Shown in pieces: positions 13,508 through 19,288 of a stretch of DNA of 19,288 nucleotides. Position 1 is the first letter of the stretch. Each line of letters starts with the position of its first letter. The stretch lies in contig CAYYLO010000019.1 of assembly GCA_964472675.1 (NCBI GenBank), positions 1 through 19,288 on the forward strand, given 5' to 3'. Source of the DNA: 01-FULL-43-15b sp964472675 (GTDB taxonomy: Bacteria > Patescibacteriota > Microgenomatia > UBA8517 > UBA10165). The position numbers and the translations under genes are program-made. The notes beneath the pieces were generated by a model. The model saw nothing but the letters and a program-made list of their open reading frames with translations. It was not told the origin of the DNA and did not search any database.

Positions 13508-13690
13508 ATGAAAAAAGTTAGGTGTTTTCTTTGCGGCAATGAATATCCGGCGCCACTTCTTCGCAATGCAAGTCCGGCAAGTGACAATCTTGAACCGGAT
13601 GCGTTTTCCGGTGAGTTCAACCCGGGTATTGCGTGTCCCCGTTGTAGTACCCAAAATGATGTTACTGCCAATCTTCCAGACTGGTCTTGA
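13508..13690 (+). CDS. Small zinc-ribbon protein
   Basis: A 60-residue protein with CFLCG near residue 6 and CPRC near residue 43, a single CxxC...CxxC zinc ribbon separated by about 34 residues. Function is unknown; such small ribbons often bind nucleic acid or the ribosome. ATG 13508 has no clear Shine-Dalgarno (GAGGGGGTGATTG lies 17 or more bases away). Reverse-strand frames cover the same bases but lack any motif, and the paired cysteines support the plus strand. It sits 18 bases before the membrane protein gene and may be cotranscribed with it. Confidence 0.65.
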   Translation: MKKVRCFLCGNEYPAPLLRNASPASDNLEPDAFSGEFNPGIACPRCSTQNDVTANLPDWS

Positions 13691-13708
13691 GTGGTAGTAA
13701 AATAGAGG

Positions 13709-14146
13709 ATGACTGCTTTACCTCATGTTTTGGCGGGGGCGCTTGCCGGCTCGTACATACAAGGTCCTGTCCTGGCTTTAGTGCTGGGAGTGGCAAGCCA
13801 TCCGTTTTTGGACTTCATCCCCCATTGGGATCTTCCGGTTTTATCGCCAAATCGTAAAGTGCGGTTTGGCGTGTGGACTTTTATTCTTATTGAGGCTATG
13901 GCTGCTTCTGTAATCCTATTCTACTTATACCGATTAAGTGTCCCGGGAGCTTTTTGGGCGGCTTTGGGGGGTGTTCTTTGGGACGTGGAATATCCGATTA
14001 GAATCCTTTTCAAAATCAAGAAAGGTTTTCACCCATATCCTGGGGTTTTGCATAACAAGACAACATTTAAAAAGGGTGTGCTGGCCCAAGCGATAGTGCT
14101 TTTACTAAGCGCTTATTTACTGTACAGAAGATTATTAGCGCAGTAG
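13709..14146 (+). CDS. Membrane protein with His/Asp motifs, possibly YdjM-like hydrolase
   Basis: 145 residues with four hydrophobic segments (about 7-32, 50-72, 77-92 and 121-140). Charged and metal-type residues lie at membrane edges: His6, SHPFLDFIPHWD near 30-41, VLWDVEYP near 91 and a later GFHPYPGVLHNK. The pattern resembles the YdjM/DUF457 family of putative membrane-bound metal-dependent hydrolases, but the match is loose and no reaction is established for that family. The next gene, mutM, begins 15 bases downstream, so the two are probably one transcript. Confidence 0.6.
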   Translation: MTALPHVLAGALAGSYIQGPVLALVLGVASHPFLDFIPHWDLPVLSPNRKVRFGVWTFILIEAMAASVILFYLYRLSVPGAFWAALGGVLWDVEYPIRILFKIKKGFHPYPGVLHNKTTFKKGVLAQAIVLLLSAYLLYRRLLAQ

Positions 14147-14161
14147 AATACCTCCAACAAC

Positions 14162-14989
14162 ATGCCAGAATTGCCTGAAGTTGAAACAATCCGCCGTGGT
14201 TTTGAAGAGTATGTAATGGGGAAGAAAGTTGAAAAGGTTGAGGTAAGGCTTCCGAAAATAATATACCAGGGAAATGTGGGAGATTTGGTAAATAGGGTGG
14301 TAATAAGGGCAAGGAGGTTTGGTAAGGTTTTGGTTTTGGATTTAAGTAACGGTCTCTCTCTTCTTGCCCACATTAAACTTACGGGACAGTTCGTTTTTAG
14401 GAAAGCGCGAGAGGTGTCAAAAATAGGATTACTGCCAAACCGGTGGACACGCATTATTTTTTACTTCACAGACGGCAGTAAGCTTTTTTACAACGACATC
14501 AGGCAATTTGGGTGGATGAGAATAATCCCAACAAACAAAGTAGAGCTTTTTAAGTTTATTAGTGAGCTGGGCCCTGAGCCATTTAGTACGTTAACCTTAA
14601 AGAAGTTTGGGGATATTCTCCAAAACAGAAGCACAAAAATTAAGCAGGTTTTGTTGGATCAGACTAAGATTTCCGGAATTGGAAATATTTATGCCAACGA
14701 TGCGTTGTTTTTGGCAGGGATTAATCCAACACGACCAGCCAAGAGTCTAGGCTTGCGTGAGCAGTCTAAGCTGTACGAAGCAATACTTGCGGTATTGAAA
14801 CGCGGACTAAAATATGGCGGGGCGTCTGAGAACACATACGTCAATATTCTTGGAGAGCAGGGTGAGTATCAAAACCATTTTTTGGCGTATGGCAGGGCGG
14901 GGAAGCCGTGCAAAAAGTGTAGGACGTTAATAAAAAGGATAAGCATAGGAGGGAGAGGAACATACTACTGCACCGCTTGCCAGCGGTGA
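14162..14989 (+). CDS. mutM: Formamidopyrimidine-DNA glycosylase
   Basis: Removes 8-oxoguanine and formamidopyrimidines and nicks the abasic site in base-excision repair. The protein, 275 residues, is full length. It begins MPELPEVETIRRG, with Pro2 as the catalytic nucleophile and Glu3. It has LLAHIKLTGQF around the catalytic lysine, the H2TH segment ISGIGNIYANDALFLAGINP, and a C-terminal zinc finger CKKC...CTAC whose final QR matches the family ending. No Shine-Dalgarno precedes ATG 14162. recF follows, starting either within the last codons of mutM or 29 bases after its stop, a repair-gene pair. Confidence 0.97.
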   Translation: MPELPEVETIRRGFEEYVMGKKVEKVEVRLPKIIYQGNVGDLVNRVVIRARRFGKVLVLDLSNGLSLLAHIKLTGQFVFRKAREVSKIGLLPNRWTRIIFYFTDGSKLFYNDIRQFGWMRIIPTNKVELFKFISELGPEPFSTLTLKKFGDILQNRSTKIKQVLLDQTKISGIGNIYANDALFLAGINPTRPAKSLGLREQSKLYEAILAVLKRGLKYGGASENTYVNILGEQGEYQNHFLAYGRAGKPCKKCRTLIKRISIGGRGTYYCTACQR

Positions 14990-15018
14990 CAGAATTTTCA
15001 ACTTACAATTTACAAAAA

Positions 15019-16095
15019 GTGCTTATAAAAAACTTAAAACTTCAAAATTTTAGAAACTTTGAGAAAAAGAGTTTCGATTTTAGTGAGGGTTCAACCATTA
15101 TTTTTGGTCCGAATGCTGCCGGTAAAACCAATATTTTAGAAGCCATAAACTTGCTTTCGTCTGGCAAGTCTTTCCGCGCAGGCGTTGAGGCAGAAATGAT
15201 CAAAGAAGGCGAAGGGATCTCCCGCGTGGAGGGTGAGGTTGTAGAGAATGTTAAGCTTGAAGTGGTTTTGGTTGGTGAAACGGAACATCAACGCGGTGGA
15301 AAAAGAGTGTTGGTAAATGGAGTATCAAAACGAGTCTTCACTTTTGCCGGCACTTTAAAAACTGTCATGTTTGGGCCTTGGGATGTGGGGATGGTAACCA
15401 GTCCGCCAGGTGTTCGAAGGAAATTTTTAGACAACGTATTGGGGCAAGTTGACCGCGAGTACAGACGGTCACTTTTGTCGTATGAGAAAGGAATCAGACA
15501 AAGAAATAGAGTTTTGGAAAGGATTAGAGAGGGAATAGCCACGCGTTCCCAGCTTCTTTATTGGGACCATTTGGTTATCCGCGAAGGTAATTATTTGTCC
15601 TCGGCTCGTGAGCGGTTTATTGATTTTGTAAATTCTACCACTTTTCCAGGAGAAGAATTGTCAATTGAATATGACCACAGTGCAATCTCCGAAGGGCGGC
15701 TGGAGCAATACAGGCAAGAGGAGGTCATGGCGGCAACGACACTTGTCGGGCCGCATAGGGACGACTTTGTTTTCAAGATTAAGGGAAGTAGGAGAAACAA
15801 GGGAAATATGGGATGGGAGGTGAGCAAATACGGAAGCCGAGGGGAGCAGAGAATGGCTGTTCTTTGGTTAAAACTTGCAGAACTTGACTTTATTGAGAAA
15901 GAATCCGGAGAACGGCCGGTACTTTTGCTGGATGACATTTTTTCGGAGCTTGATCCCCAGCATCACGAGATGGTGATGAAGACAGTTGGCAGACAGCAAA
16001 CAATTTTGACTGCCGCCGAGCCCCGCGAAGTGGGGAAAAGCTCTATGGTCAAGATCATTGAGCTTACGCCTCAAGAACAGTATAATATCTCCTAA
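15019..16095 (+). CDS. recF: DNA repair ATPase RecF
   Basis: An SMC-like ATPase that loads RecA at gaps together with RecO and RecR. It shows LIKNLKLQNFRNFEKKSFDF at the start, Walker A GPNAAGKTN, the TLVGPHRDDF segment, a signature region SRGEQRMAVLWLKLAE and Walker B PVLLLDDIFSELD. Length 358 from GTG 15019, which fits the family start; the frame is open back to TTG 14977 and GTG 14986, overlapping mutM, but those extra residues resemble no RecF. An inserted segment, IKGSRRNKGNMGWE, between the HRDD block and the signature is encoded by a purine-rich repeat shared with the glycosyltransferase gene. Confidence 0.95.
   Translation: MLIKNLKLQNFRNFEKKSFDFSEGSTIIFGPNAAGKTNILEAINLLSSGKSFRAGVEAEMIKEGEGISRVEGEVVENVKLEVVLVGETEHQRGGKRVLVNGVSKRVFTFAGTLKTVMFGPWDVGMVTSPPGVRRKFLDNVLGQVDREYRRSLLSYEKGIRQRNRVLERIREGIATRSQLLYWDHLVIREGNYLSSARERFIDFVNSTTFPGEELSIEYDHSAISEGRLEQYRQEEVMAATTLVGPHRDDFVFKIKGSRRNKGNMGWEVSKYGSRGEQRMAVLWLKLAELDFIEKESGERPVLLLDDIFSELDPQHHEMVMKTVGRQQTILTAAEPREVGKSSMVKIIELTPQEQYNIS
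15778..15815 (+). repeat. Purine-rich repeat inserted in recF
   Basis: ATTAAGGGAAGTAGG (15778-15792) is identical to 12880-12894 in the glycosyltransferase gene and is followed by AGAAACAAGGGAAATATGGG. It adds about ten residues at a surface loop just after the conserved PHRDD block, where most RecF proteins have a short turn. Confidence 0.55.
16058..16086 (+). promoter_or_regulatory. Promoter within the 3' end of recF
   Basis: TTGAGC (16058-16063), a 17-base spacer and a perfect TATAAT (16081-16086). It would start transcription near 16093 and produce a leader of about 47 bases for the gene at 16140. Confidence 0.7.
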
Positions 16096-16139
16096 CGGGA
16101 GCCTGAAGGTTCTTTGAAATTTGTTTGTGAGGAGAGAAA

Positions 16140-16550
16140 ATGCCTACTTTGTTGCGGAAGCGCAATCCCTGCAAACACCGTCGGGAGATTCAGTTGACCG
16201 CCGCAGAACGAGCTCGCGTGCTGGCATCTGGTCGCTTCATGCCAGAGGAGTTGGGGAAGCCCTTACACAAAGCTCGCGTGCAGGAGATATTTGCAATACT
16301 CGGACTTGGGGGAAGGGGTTCTGCCCCGCCGGATCCTGTCCAGACTCCAGTCCGCGCGTCCAAATCCGCACCGGGGGTTTTGGATCAGGCCGCTGTGCCA
16401 GCTCCACATCCATCGGCGCCAGTTTCTGAGCTGCCTGCTTCCATGGTTTCTGGCGTTGAAGCTGTACCAAGGGAAGAGGAGCTGCAGATCTATTACCGGC
16501 CCTGGCCTGGCGAATTCTCCGATGAGGAGTTGGAAGCCATGTCGTGTTAA
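16140..16550 (+). CDS. GC-rich hypothetical protein with Pro/Ala-rich linker
   Basis: 136 residues; family not recognised. A basic N-terminal half (residues 1-55) holds a helix-rich stretch with LTAAERARVLASGRFMPEEL. It is followed by a Pro-, Ala- and Ser-rich low-complexity linker (about 58-105) and an acidic C-terminus with EFSDEELEAM. GAGGAGA lies six bases before ATG 16140, a good Shine-Dalgarno. GC content is visibly higher than in recF or brnT, and the gene has its own promoter, like the genes at 6-641 and 10007-10297; this may mark acquired or fast-evolving single genes. Confidence 0.65.
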   Translation: MPTLLRKRNPCKHRREIQLTAAERARVLASGRFMPEELGKPLHKARVQEIFAILGLGGRGSAPPDPVQTPVRASKSAPGVLDQAAVPAPHPSAPVSELPASMVSGVEAVPREEELQIYYRPWPGEFSDEELEAMSC

Positions 16551-16662
16551 TTTTTGCCTTCTGGTTCTTGTCCCAGCGGGGGTCTACTTGATGGGTTTTT
16601 TGACCAAGTCGGTCAATAAGTCGCTTGACTGGTTGTATGTACGGAGGCGGCGTAGAAACTAG
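16522..16662 (+). CDS. Possible small membrane peptide overlapping the previous gene
   Basis: A 46-codon frame begins at ATG 16522 inside the end of the preceding gene (29-base overlap) and continues 112 bases past it. It encodes a hydrophobic helix, NFCLLVLVPAGVYLMGFL, followed by a basic tail ending in five arginines and Asn. The one-helix plus positive tail layout is that of a small inner-membrane peptide, and the overlap would suit translational coupling. There is no Shine-Dalgarno or homology evidence, so it may be a chance frame. Confidence 0.3.
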   Translation: MRSWKPCRVNFCLLVLVPAGVYLMGFLTKSVNKSLDWLYVRRRRRN

Positions 16663-16687
16663 CGCGCAATTGCCTGCGCTAATACAA
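16662..16687 (+). repeat. Second copy of the GCGCGCAAT...GCGCTA motif
   Basis: GCGCGCAAT-N5-GCGCTA-N-TACAA, matching 3150-3175 in all 20 fixed positions with identical spacing. TAGCGC/GCGCTA arms can pair across it. It lies 98 bases before brnT, between the previous gene and a terminator-like hairpin. Confidence 0.55.
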
Positions 16688-16694
16688 ACTGCTC

Positions 16695-16741
16695 GGCACC
16701 GTGGTGGTGACGTAACAACCCACAGCCGCGGTGTCTTTTTG
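16695..16741 (+). terminator. Terminator upstream of brnT
   Basis: GGCACCG (16695-16701) pairs with CGGTGTC (16729-16735), one G-U, enclosing a shorter TGG/CCA pairing, followed by TTTTT at 16736-16740. It would end transcription from the 16140 gene and insulate the toxin locus. Confidence 0.6.
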
Positions 16742-16744
16742 TAC

Positions 16745-16773
16745 TTGACAACGTAGCGTCCTGTATATACAAT
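16745..16773 (+). promoter_or_regulatory. Promoter of brnT-brnA
   Basis: Perfect TTGACA (16745-16750), a 17-base spacer and TACAAT (16768-16773, 5 of 6). The start of transcription near 16780 is about five bases before GTG 16785, so the toxin message would be nearly leaderless. In known brnTA loci the antitoxin binds and represses this promoter. Confidence 0.8.
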
Positions 16774-16784
16774 ATACTGGTGTT

Positions 16785-17087
16785 GTGGTTAATAAAAAAT
16801 TAAAGGAAGTAATAGCATTTGCTTGGGACAAGGGAAATATCGACAAGAATTTTATTAAGCATGAAGTTACAAATGAGGAAGCTGAAGAAGTATTTTTTGA
16901 CAAAAAGAAAGTAACTTTCCCAGATGTCCTGCACTCAAGTGCAGAAGAAAGGTTTAGGGTGGTGGGAAAGACAGAGAAAGGCAGAATATTATTTGTGGTT
17001 TTTACCAAGAGAGGAGACAAAATTAGAGTAATTTCAGCGCGAGATATAAACAAAAAGGAGATTTCGTTATATGAAAAAGAAACTTAA
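16785..17087 (+). CDS. brnT: BrnT-family toxin (RNase)
   Basis: A 100-residue protein with the complete BrnT/DUF497 layout: FAWDKGNIDKNFIKHEVTNE at the N-terminus, the VTFPDVLHSSAEERF strand region, ILFVVFTKRGDKIRVISAR with the conserved RVISARD motif, and KEISLYEKE at the end. BrnT toxins are RelE-fold ribonucleases that stop translation until bound by BrnA. GTG 16785 is the only sensible start and there is no Shine-Dalgarno. Toxin first and antitoxin second with a 17-base overlap is the standard brnTA order. Confidence 0.9.
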   Translation: MVNKKLKEVIAFAWDKGNIDKNFIKHEVTNEEAEEVFFDKKKVTFPDVLHSSAEERFRVVGKTEKGRILFVVFTKRGDKIRVISARDINKKEISLYEKET

Positions 17088-17341
17088 ACTACCAAAATTT
17101 AAAAACGAGAATGAAGAAAGGGAATTTTGGAGTAACTTGGATTTGTCCGAGTATTATGAACCAAGCGATATGGTTCCGATTAGTTTTCCTAACTTGAAAC
17201 CAACTACAAGACCAATATCAATTCGCTTGCCTAATTACATGATTAATAGGTTGAAAGAAAAAGCAAACGCAATAGNNNNNNNNNNTTCCTTATCAAGCTC
17301 TAATTAAGCAATATATCCAAAAAGGGCTTGCCTCAAGTTGA
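17071..17341 (+). CDS. brnA: BrnA-like antitoxin, interrupted by an assembly gap
   Basis: The visible N-terminal part holds NEEREFWSNLDLSEYY, corresponding to the EEAEFWDTHD signature of this antitoxin group, and then ISIRLPNYMINRLKEKANAI, the strand and first helix of a ribbon-helix-helix. After the Ns another frame continues as PYQALIKQYIQKGLASS and a TGA at 17339-17341, the expected end of the domain. The two halves fit one protein only if the missing stretch is a multiple of three, for example six bases. The gene overlaps the toxin and would neutralise it and repress the promoter at 16745-16773. Low similarity to the orphan antitoxin at 947-1252 indicates separate modules. Confidence 0.85.
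17276..17285. other. Assembly gap (10 N) within the antitoxin gene
   Basis: Ten Ns shift the frame between two halves of one antitoxin. A true length divisible by three restores it, so ten is only a placeholder. Confidence 0.95.
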
Positions 17342-17365
17342 CTATCTTATAACAATGTGATAGTC
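17340..17365 (+). other. Inverted repeat between brnA and the sigma-like gene
   Basis: GACTATC (17340-17346) and GATAGTC (17359-17365) are perfect 7-base arms around a 12-base centre that contains TTATAACAAT. The left arm overlaps the brnA stop codon. There is no proper U-tract after it, so it may be an operator or a weak hairpin for the gene starting at 17374. Confidence 0.5.
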
Positions 17366-17373
17366 TTCTTGCT

Positions 17374-18597
17374 ATGGTTTCCCTCGAAAGACAGGTAGGA
17401 GTAATTAGTGAGACACCTTTGTGGTTGACGGACCCAAAATTGTTTGTCGGCAGATATAGAGGTGCTTCCGTTTTGGTCAAAGCAGAGATGCTTGACCGGT
17501 TATCTCATAGCGTCTTGGAGGCAGACCCCCAAATTTCCACCTTTCAGTATTATCAAAAAATTGCCAGTTTTTTGCCGATAAGAACTCACGAAATAGAGTT
17601 GAAAGCGGCAATAGAAGCATCTAACACTGCCGACGTGGGCACACAAAGGGTGGGAAGAGTAGTTTTATGCTTTTGGGCCCTGCGCTCCATCTTGAGTGTG
17701 GTTTCACCCAACGCGGCTTTGGATGAGACAGAAAAGGGCGAAGCGATAGAAGAAATGGTTGCCGCTTTGGCCAGCGGGGAAAGATCCTTAACGTGGGATG
17801 TTAAAACTTGTGCTTCTGAAGTTAACCGAAAAGCAAATGGTTATGTGGAAAAATATCTGGAAGAACGTGGCTGGCGAAATGCGAATGAGTTTGTTTTTAC
17901 AGATACTGCCCAAAACGATTCAGCTGTAGATGTTGTTTTTGAGGAAGCAGCAGCCCGAGAAGGGAGATGTATTATTGCTGGTGGGTTTAATGAGCGCTTA
18001 AACCCGCGACAGCAAAAAGTGATTTACGGAAGAATTGTAGAGGAAAGAACTCTGCGAGAGGTGGGTGATGACATAGAATGTTCTAAAACAAGGATAGTTC
18101 AGATGGAAGCCGTGGCATTAAAAAAGCTGAGAAGCGTGGCACGCAGGCTGGCCATTACAGATGCCCCTGAAATTGATTCGAGAGAACAGAAACCAGAAGA
18201 AAGGCGAGTATTACAATTAAACCCAACTTCGGAGCAGATGCAAATTGTGTACGATTGTTTACCCGAAAAGGCTACAGTTGCGGAGCTTCGCATTTCTCGC
18301 TCGGCGCTTAATAAAATAACCACTCTTGGTTACTATTTCAGATTGAAAGGGTTGCTTGCCAAAACTTCGGAAGAATTAGAAAAAGAGATGGGACAATGCT
18401 CTGATGAAATATCAAGTGCTTTGAAATATCAAGCCAAAGAGCTCTTCGGAGAACTCCTTGCAGGGAATGCTCCCTGGGCGGGGGAAAAAGCGGAAGAAGC
18501 CAGGAGTAAATTAGTATTTTTAGAATCAAAGAAACTGCAGTCAGAACTTGTAGAGATTAAGAATCGTCCAAAAACGGAAGTGGGGGGCGTGGTCTAG
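17374..18597 (+). CDS. Divergent protein with sigma-70 region 4
   Basis: 407 residues. Residues about 209-260 (LNPRQQKVIYGRIVEERTLR, then EVGDDIECSKTRIVQMEAVA and LKKLRSVARRL) match sigma-70 region 4, the helix-turn-helix that reads the -35 box: the usual pattern is EVG, a recognition helix, RVxQIE and ALxKLR. The preceding 200 residues are helical and contain no recognisable region 2 (-10 melting) motifs. The C-terminal 145 residues contain a second helix-turn-helix-like stretch (ATVAELRISRSALNKITTLG) and a coiled, acidic tail. It may be an alternative or degenerate sigma factor, or a DNA-binding regulator that borrowed region 4. ATG 17374 lacks a Shine-Dalgarno. It follows brnA by 32 bases. 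Confidence 0.7.
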   Translation: MVSLERQVGVISETPLWLTDPKLFVGRYRGASVLVKAEMLDRLSHSVLEADPQISTFQYYQKIASFLPIRTHEIELKAAIEASNTADVGTQRVGRVVLCFWALRSILSVVSPNAALDETEKGEAIEEMVAALASGERSLTWDVKTCASEVNRKANGYVEKYLEERGWRNANEFVFTDTAQNDSAVDVVFEEAAAREGRCIIAGGFNERLNPRQQKVIYGRIVEERTLREVGDDIECSKTRIVQMEAVALKKLRSVARRLAITDAPEIDSREQKPEERRVLQLNPTSEQMQIVYDCLPEKATVAELRISRSALNKITTLGYYFRLKGLLAKTSEELEKEMGQCSDEISSALKYQAKELFGELLAGNAPWAGEKAEEARSKLVFLESKKLQSELVEIKNRPKTEVGGVV

Positions 18598-18637
18598 GTC
18601 GATTGCTTCGCAAAGTTCGCAATGGCATACTAAGAGC

Positions 18638-19288
18638 ATGCGGATTTTTGGCCCCGAAGAATTAAAAGAACTTCATCAGCGCTCGGAGTTGCCGGAAAAT
18701 GGGGAGATAACTATAATTGGCGGTTCAGATCTTTTCCACGGCGCCCCAATTTTATCTTTGACTGCCGCGTCGCGCGTTGTAGATATGGTTTATTTTTCCT
18801 CTCCTGAGCCTTCATTTTCGAAGCTTGCGTTGCAACTGAAGAGTCGTTTGTCGAGTTTTATTTGGGTGCCTTGGGAAGAGGTGGAAGATTATATTAAAAA
18901 ATCAGATGCAGTTTTGATTGGGCCTGGAATGAAGAGATACCATAAAGAAAATTCAAAATTCGAAGCACTAAATTCGAAACTTAAAGAAGGTGCGACGCTT
19001 GATGATGCCGGCACACTTACCAAATTTGTGGTGGAAAAATTGTTAAGGCAATTTCCGGAGAAACAGTGGGTGATCGACGGAGGAGCGCTACAGGTAGTAG
19101 ACAGAAAACTCCTGCCAAAAGACTCCATAATAACTCCCAACAAAAAAGAATTTGCCTTACTTTTTGATATACACGATATGGAAACGCTTGAGAAACATGC
19201 TCCGATTTTGCTTGGTGAGGTATTAGATACAGCGGAGTTTGATGGAATTATTGTCTTAAAAGGCCCTAAAACCTATGTTGAATCGAGA
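18638..19288 (+). CDS. nnrD: NAD(P)H-hydrate dehydratase, 5' part
   Basis: 217 codons run from ATG 18638 off the window end. The protein belongs to the ribokinase-like YjeF C-terminal family (ADP- or ATP-dependent NAD(P)H-hydrate dehydratase), which repairs hydrated NADH and NADPH. It shows EITIIGGSDLFHGAPILSL near the start, VLIGPGM (Gly-rich), WVIDGGALQVV where most members have DADAL, the TPNKKEFALLF motif and IIVLKGPKTYV. A stand-alone dehydratase without the N-terminal epimerase domain is visible here. No Shine-Dalgarno is seen; the 40 bases before it hold ATTGC...GCAAT inverted repeats. Confidence 0.85.
   Translation, partial: MRIFGPEELKELHQRSELPENGEITIIGGSDLFHGAPILSLTAASRVVDMVYFSSPEPSFSKLALQLKSRLSSFIWVPWEEVEDYIKKSDAVLIGPGMKRYHKENSKFEALNSKLKEGATLDDAGTLTKFVVEKLLRQFPEKQWVIDGGALQVVDRKLLPKDSIITPNKKEFALLFDIHDMETLEKHAPILLGEVLDTAEFDGIIVLKGPKTYVESR

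Noticed and set aside
13421..13671. Minus-strand frames over the zinc-ribbon gene
   Set aside because: They are shadows; the plus strand encodes paired CxxC motifs.
16291..16521. Longer +1-frame ORF over the gene at 16140
   Set aside because: Its first part is an out-of-frame shadow of the 16140 gene. Only the 3' part after 16522 was kept, at low confidence.
1..19288. CRISPR arrays, IS elements, rRNA genes, recoded stop codons
   Set aside because: No regularly spaced direct repeats, transposase genes or rRNA sequence were seen. All recognised genes read normally with standard stops, including UGA as stop in trpS and mutM.

Overview
The window looks like part of a small, compact genome of Candidate Phyla Radiation (Patescibacteria) type, perhaps Microgenomates. 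This is an inference from several traits: short intergenic gaps, few Shine-Dalgarno sequences with promoters placed almost on top of start codons, a stand-alone 5'-3' exonuclease, a stand-alone MetRS-C-like domain, BrnT/BrnA toxin-antitoxin modules and many unrecognised proteins. Two runs of ten Ns (10934-10943 and 17276-17285) are assembly gaps, and each breaks a gene.

Layout. 1-1252: a DUF5680-like gene with its terminator, then a decayed BrnT-like toxin followed by an intact CopG/BrnA-like antitoxin. 1242-4166: a tryptophan unit, consisting of promoter, T-box leader with textbook antiterminator and terminator, tRNA-Trp(CCA), a short leader reading frame, a 461-codon unknown frame and trpS. 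4158-5225 (minus): an unknown gene convergent with trpS. 5292-9932: MetRS-C-like tRNA-binding protein, ftsH interrupted by a 430-residue LAGLIDADG intein in the Walker A loop, and a stand-alone 5'-3' exonuclease. 10007-12213 (minus): a Cys-rich small protein and a membrane-anchored HtrA-like serine protease. 12256-16095: glycosyltransferase, zinc-ribbon peptide, membrane protein, mutM and recF. 16140-19288: a GC-rich unknown gene, an intact brnT-brnA pair, a protein with sigma-70 region 4, and the 5' part of nnrD, which runs off the window.

The most striking region is 1242-4166. A T-box sits directly before tRNA-Trp. Three bases after the tRNA begins a 41-codon frame containing GGGG TAT CTT TGG C. 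That is the bacterial release-factor-2 (prfB) programmed +1 frameshift signal with the UGA stop replaced by the tryptophan codon UGG. A +1 slip there enters exactly the frame of the downstream 461-codon ORF. Neither that ORF nor TrpRS contains any Trp. The simplest reading is a circuit that senses uncharged tRNA-Trp by transcription (T-box) and by translation (a hungry-codon frameshift at UGG), driving tRNA-Trp, an unknown Trp-free protein and TrpRS. The sequence elements are visible; the regulatory behaviour is inference.

Other points of interest are the FtsH intein, a 20-base motif shared by the regions before trpS and brnT, purine-rich repeats inserted in frame in two unrelated proteins, and a sigma-like protein without a recognisable region 2.
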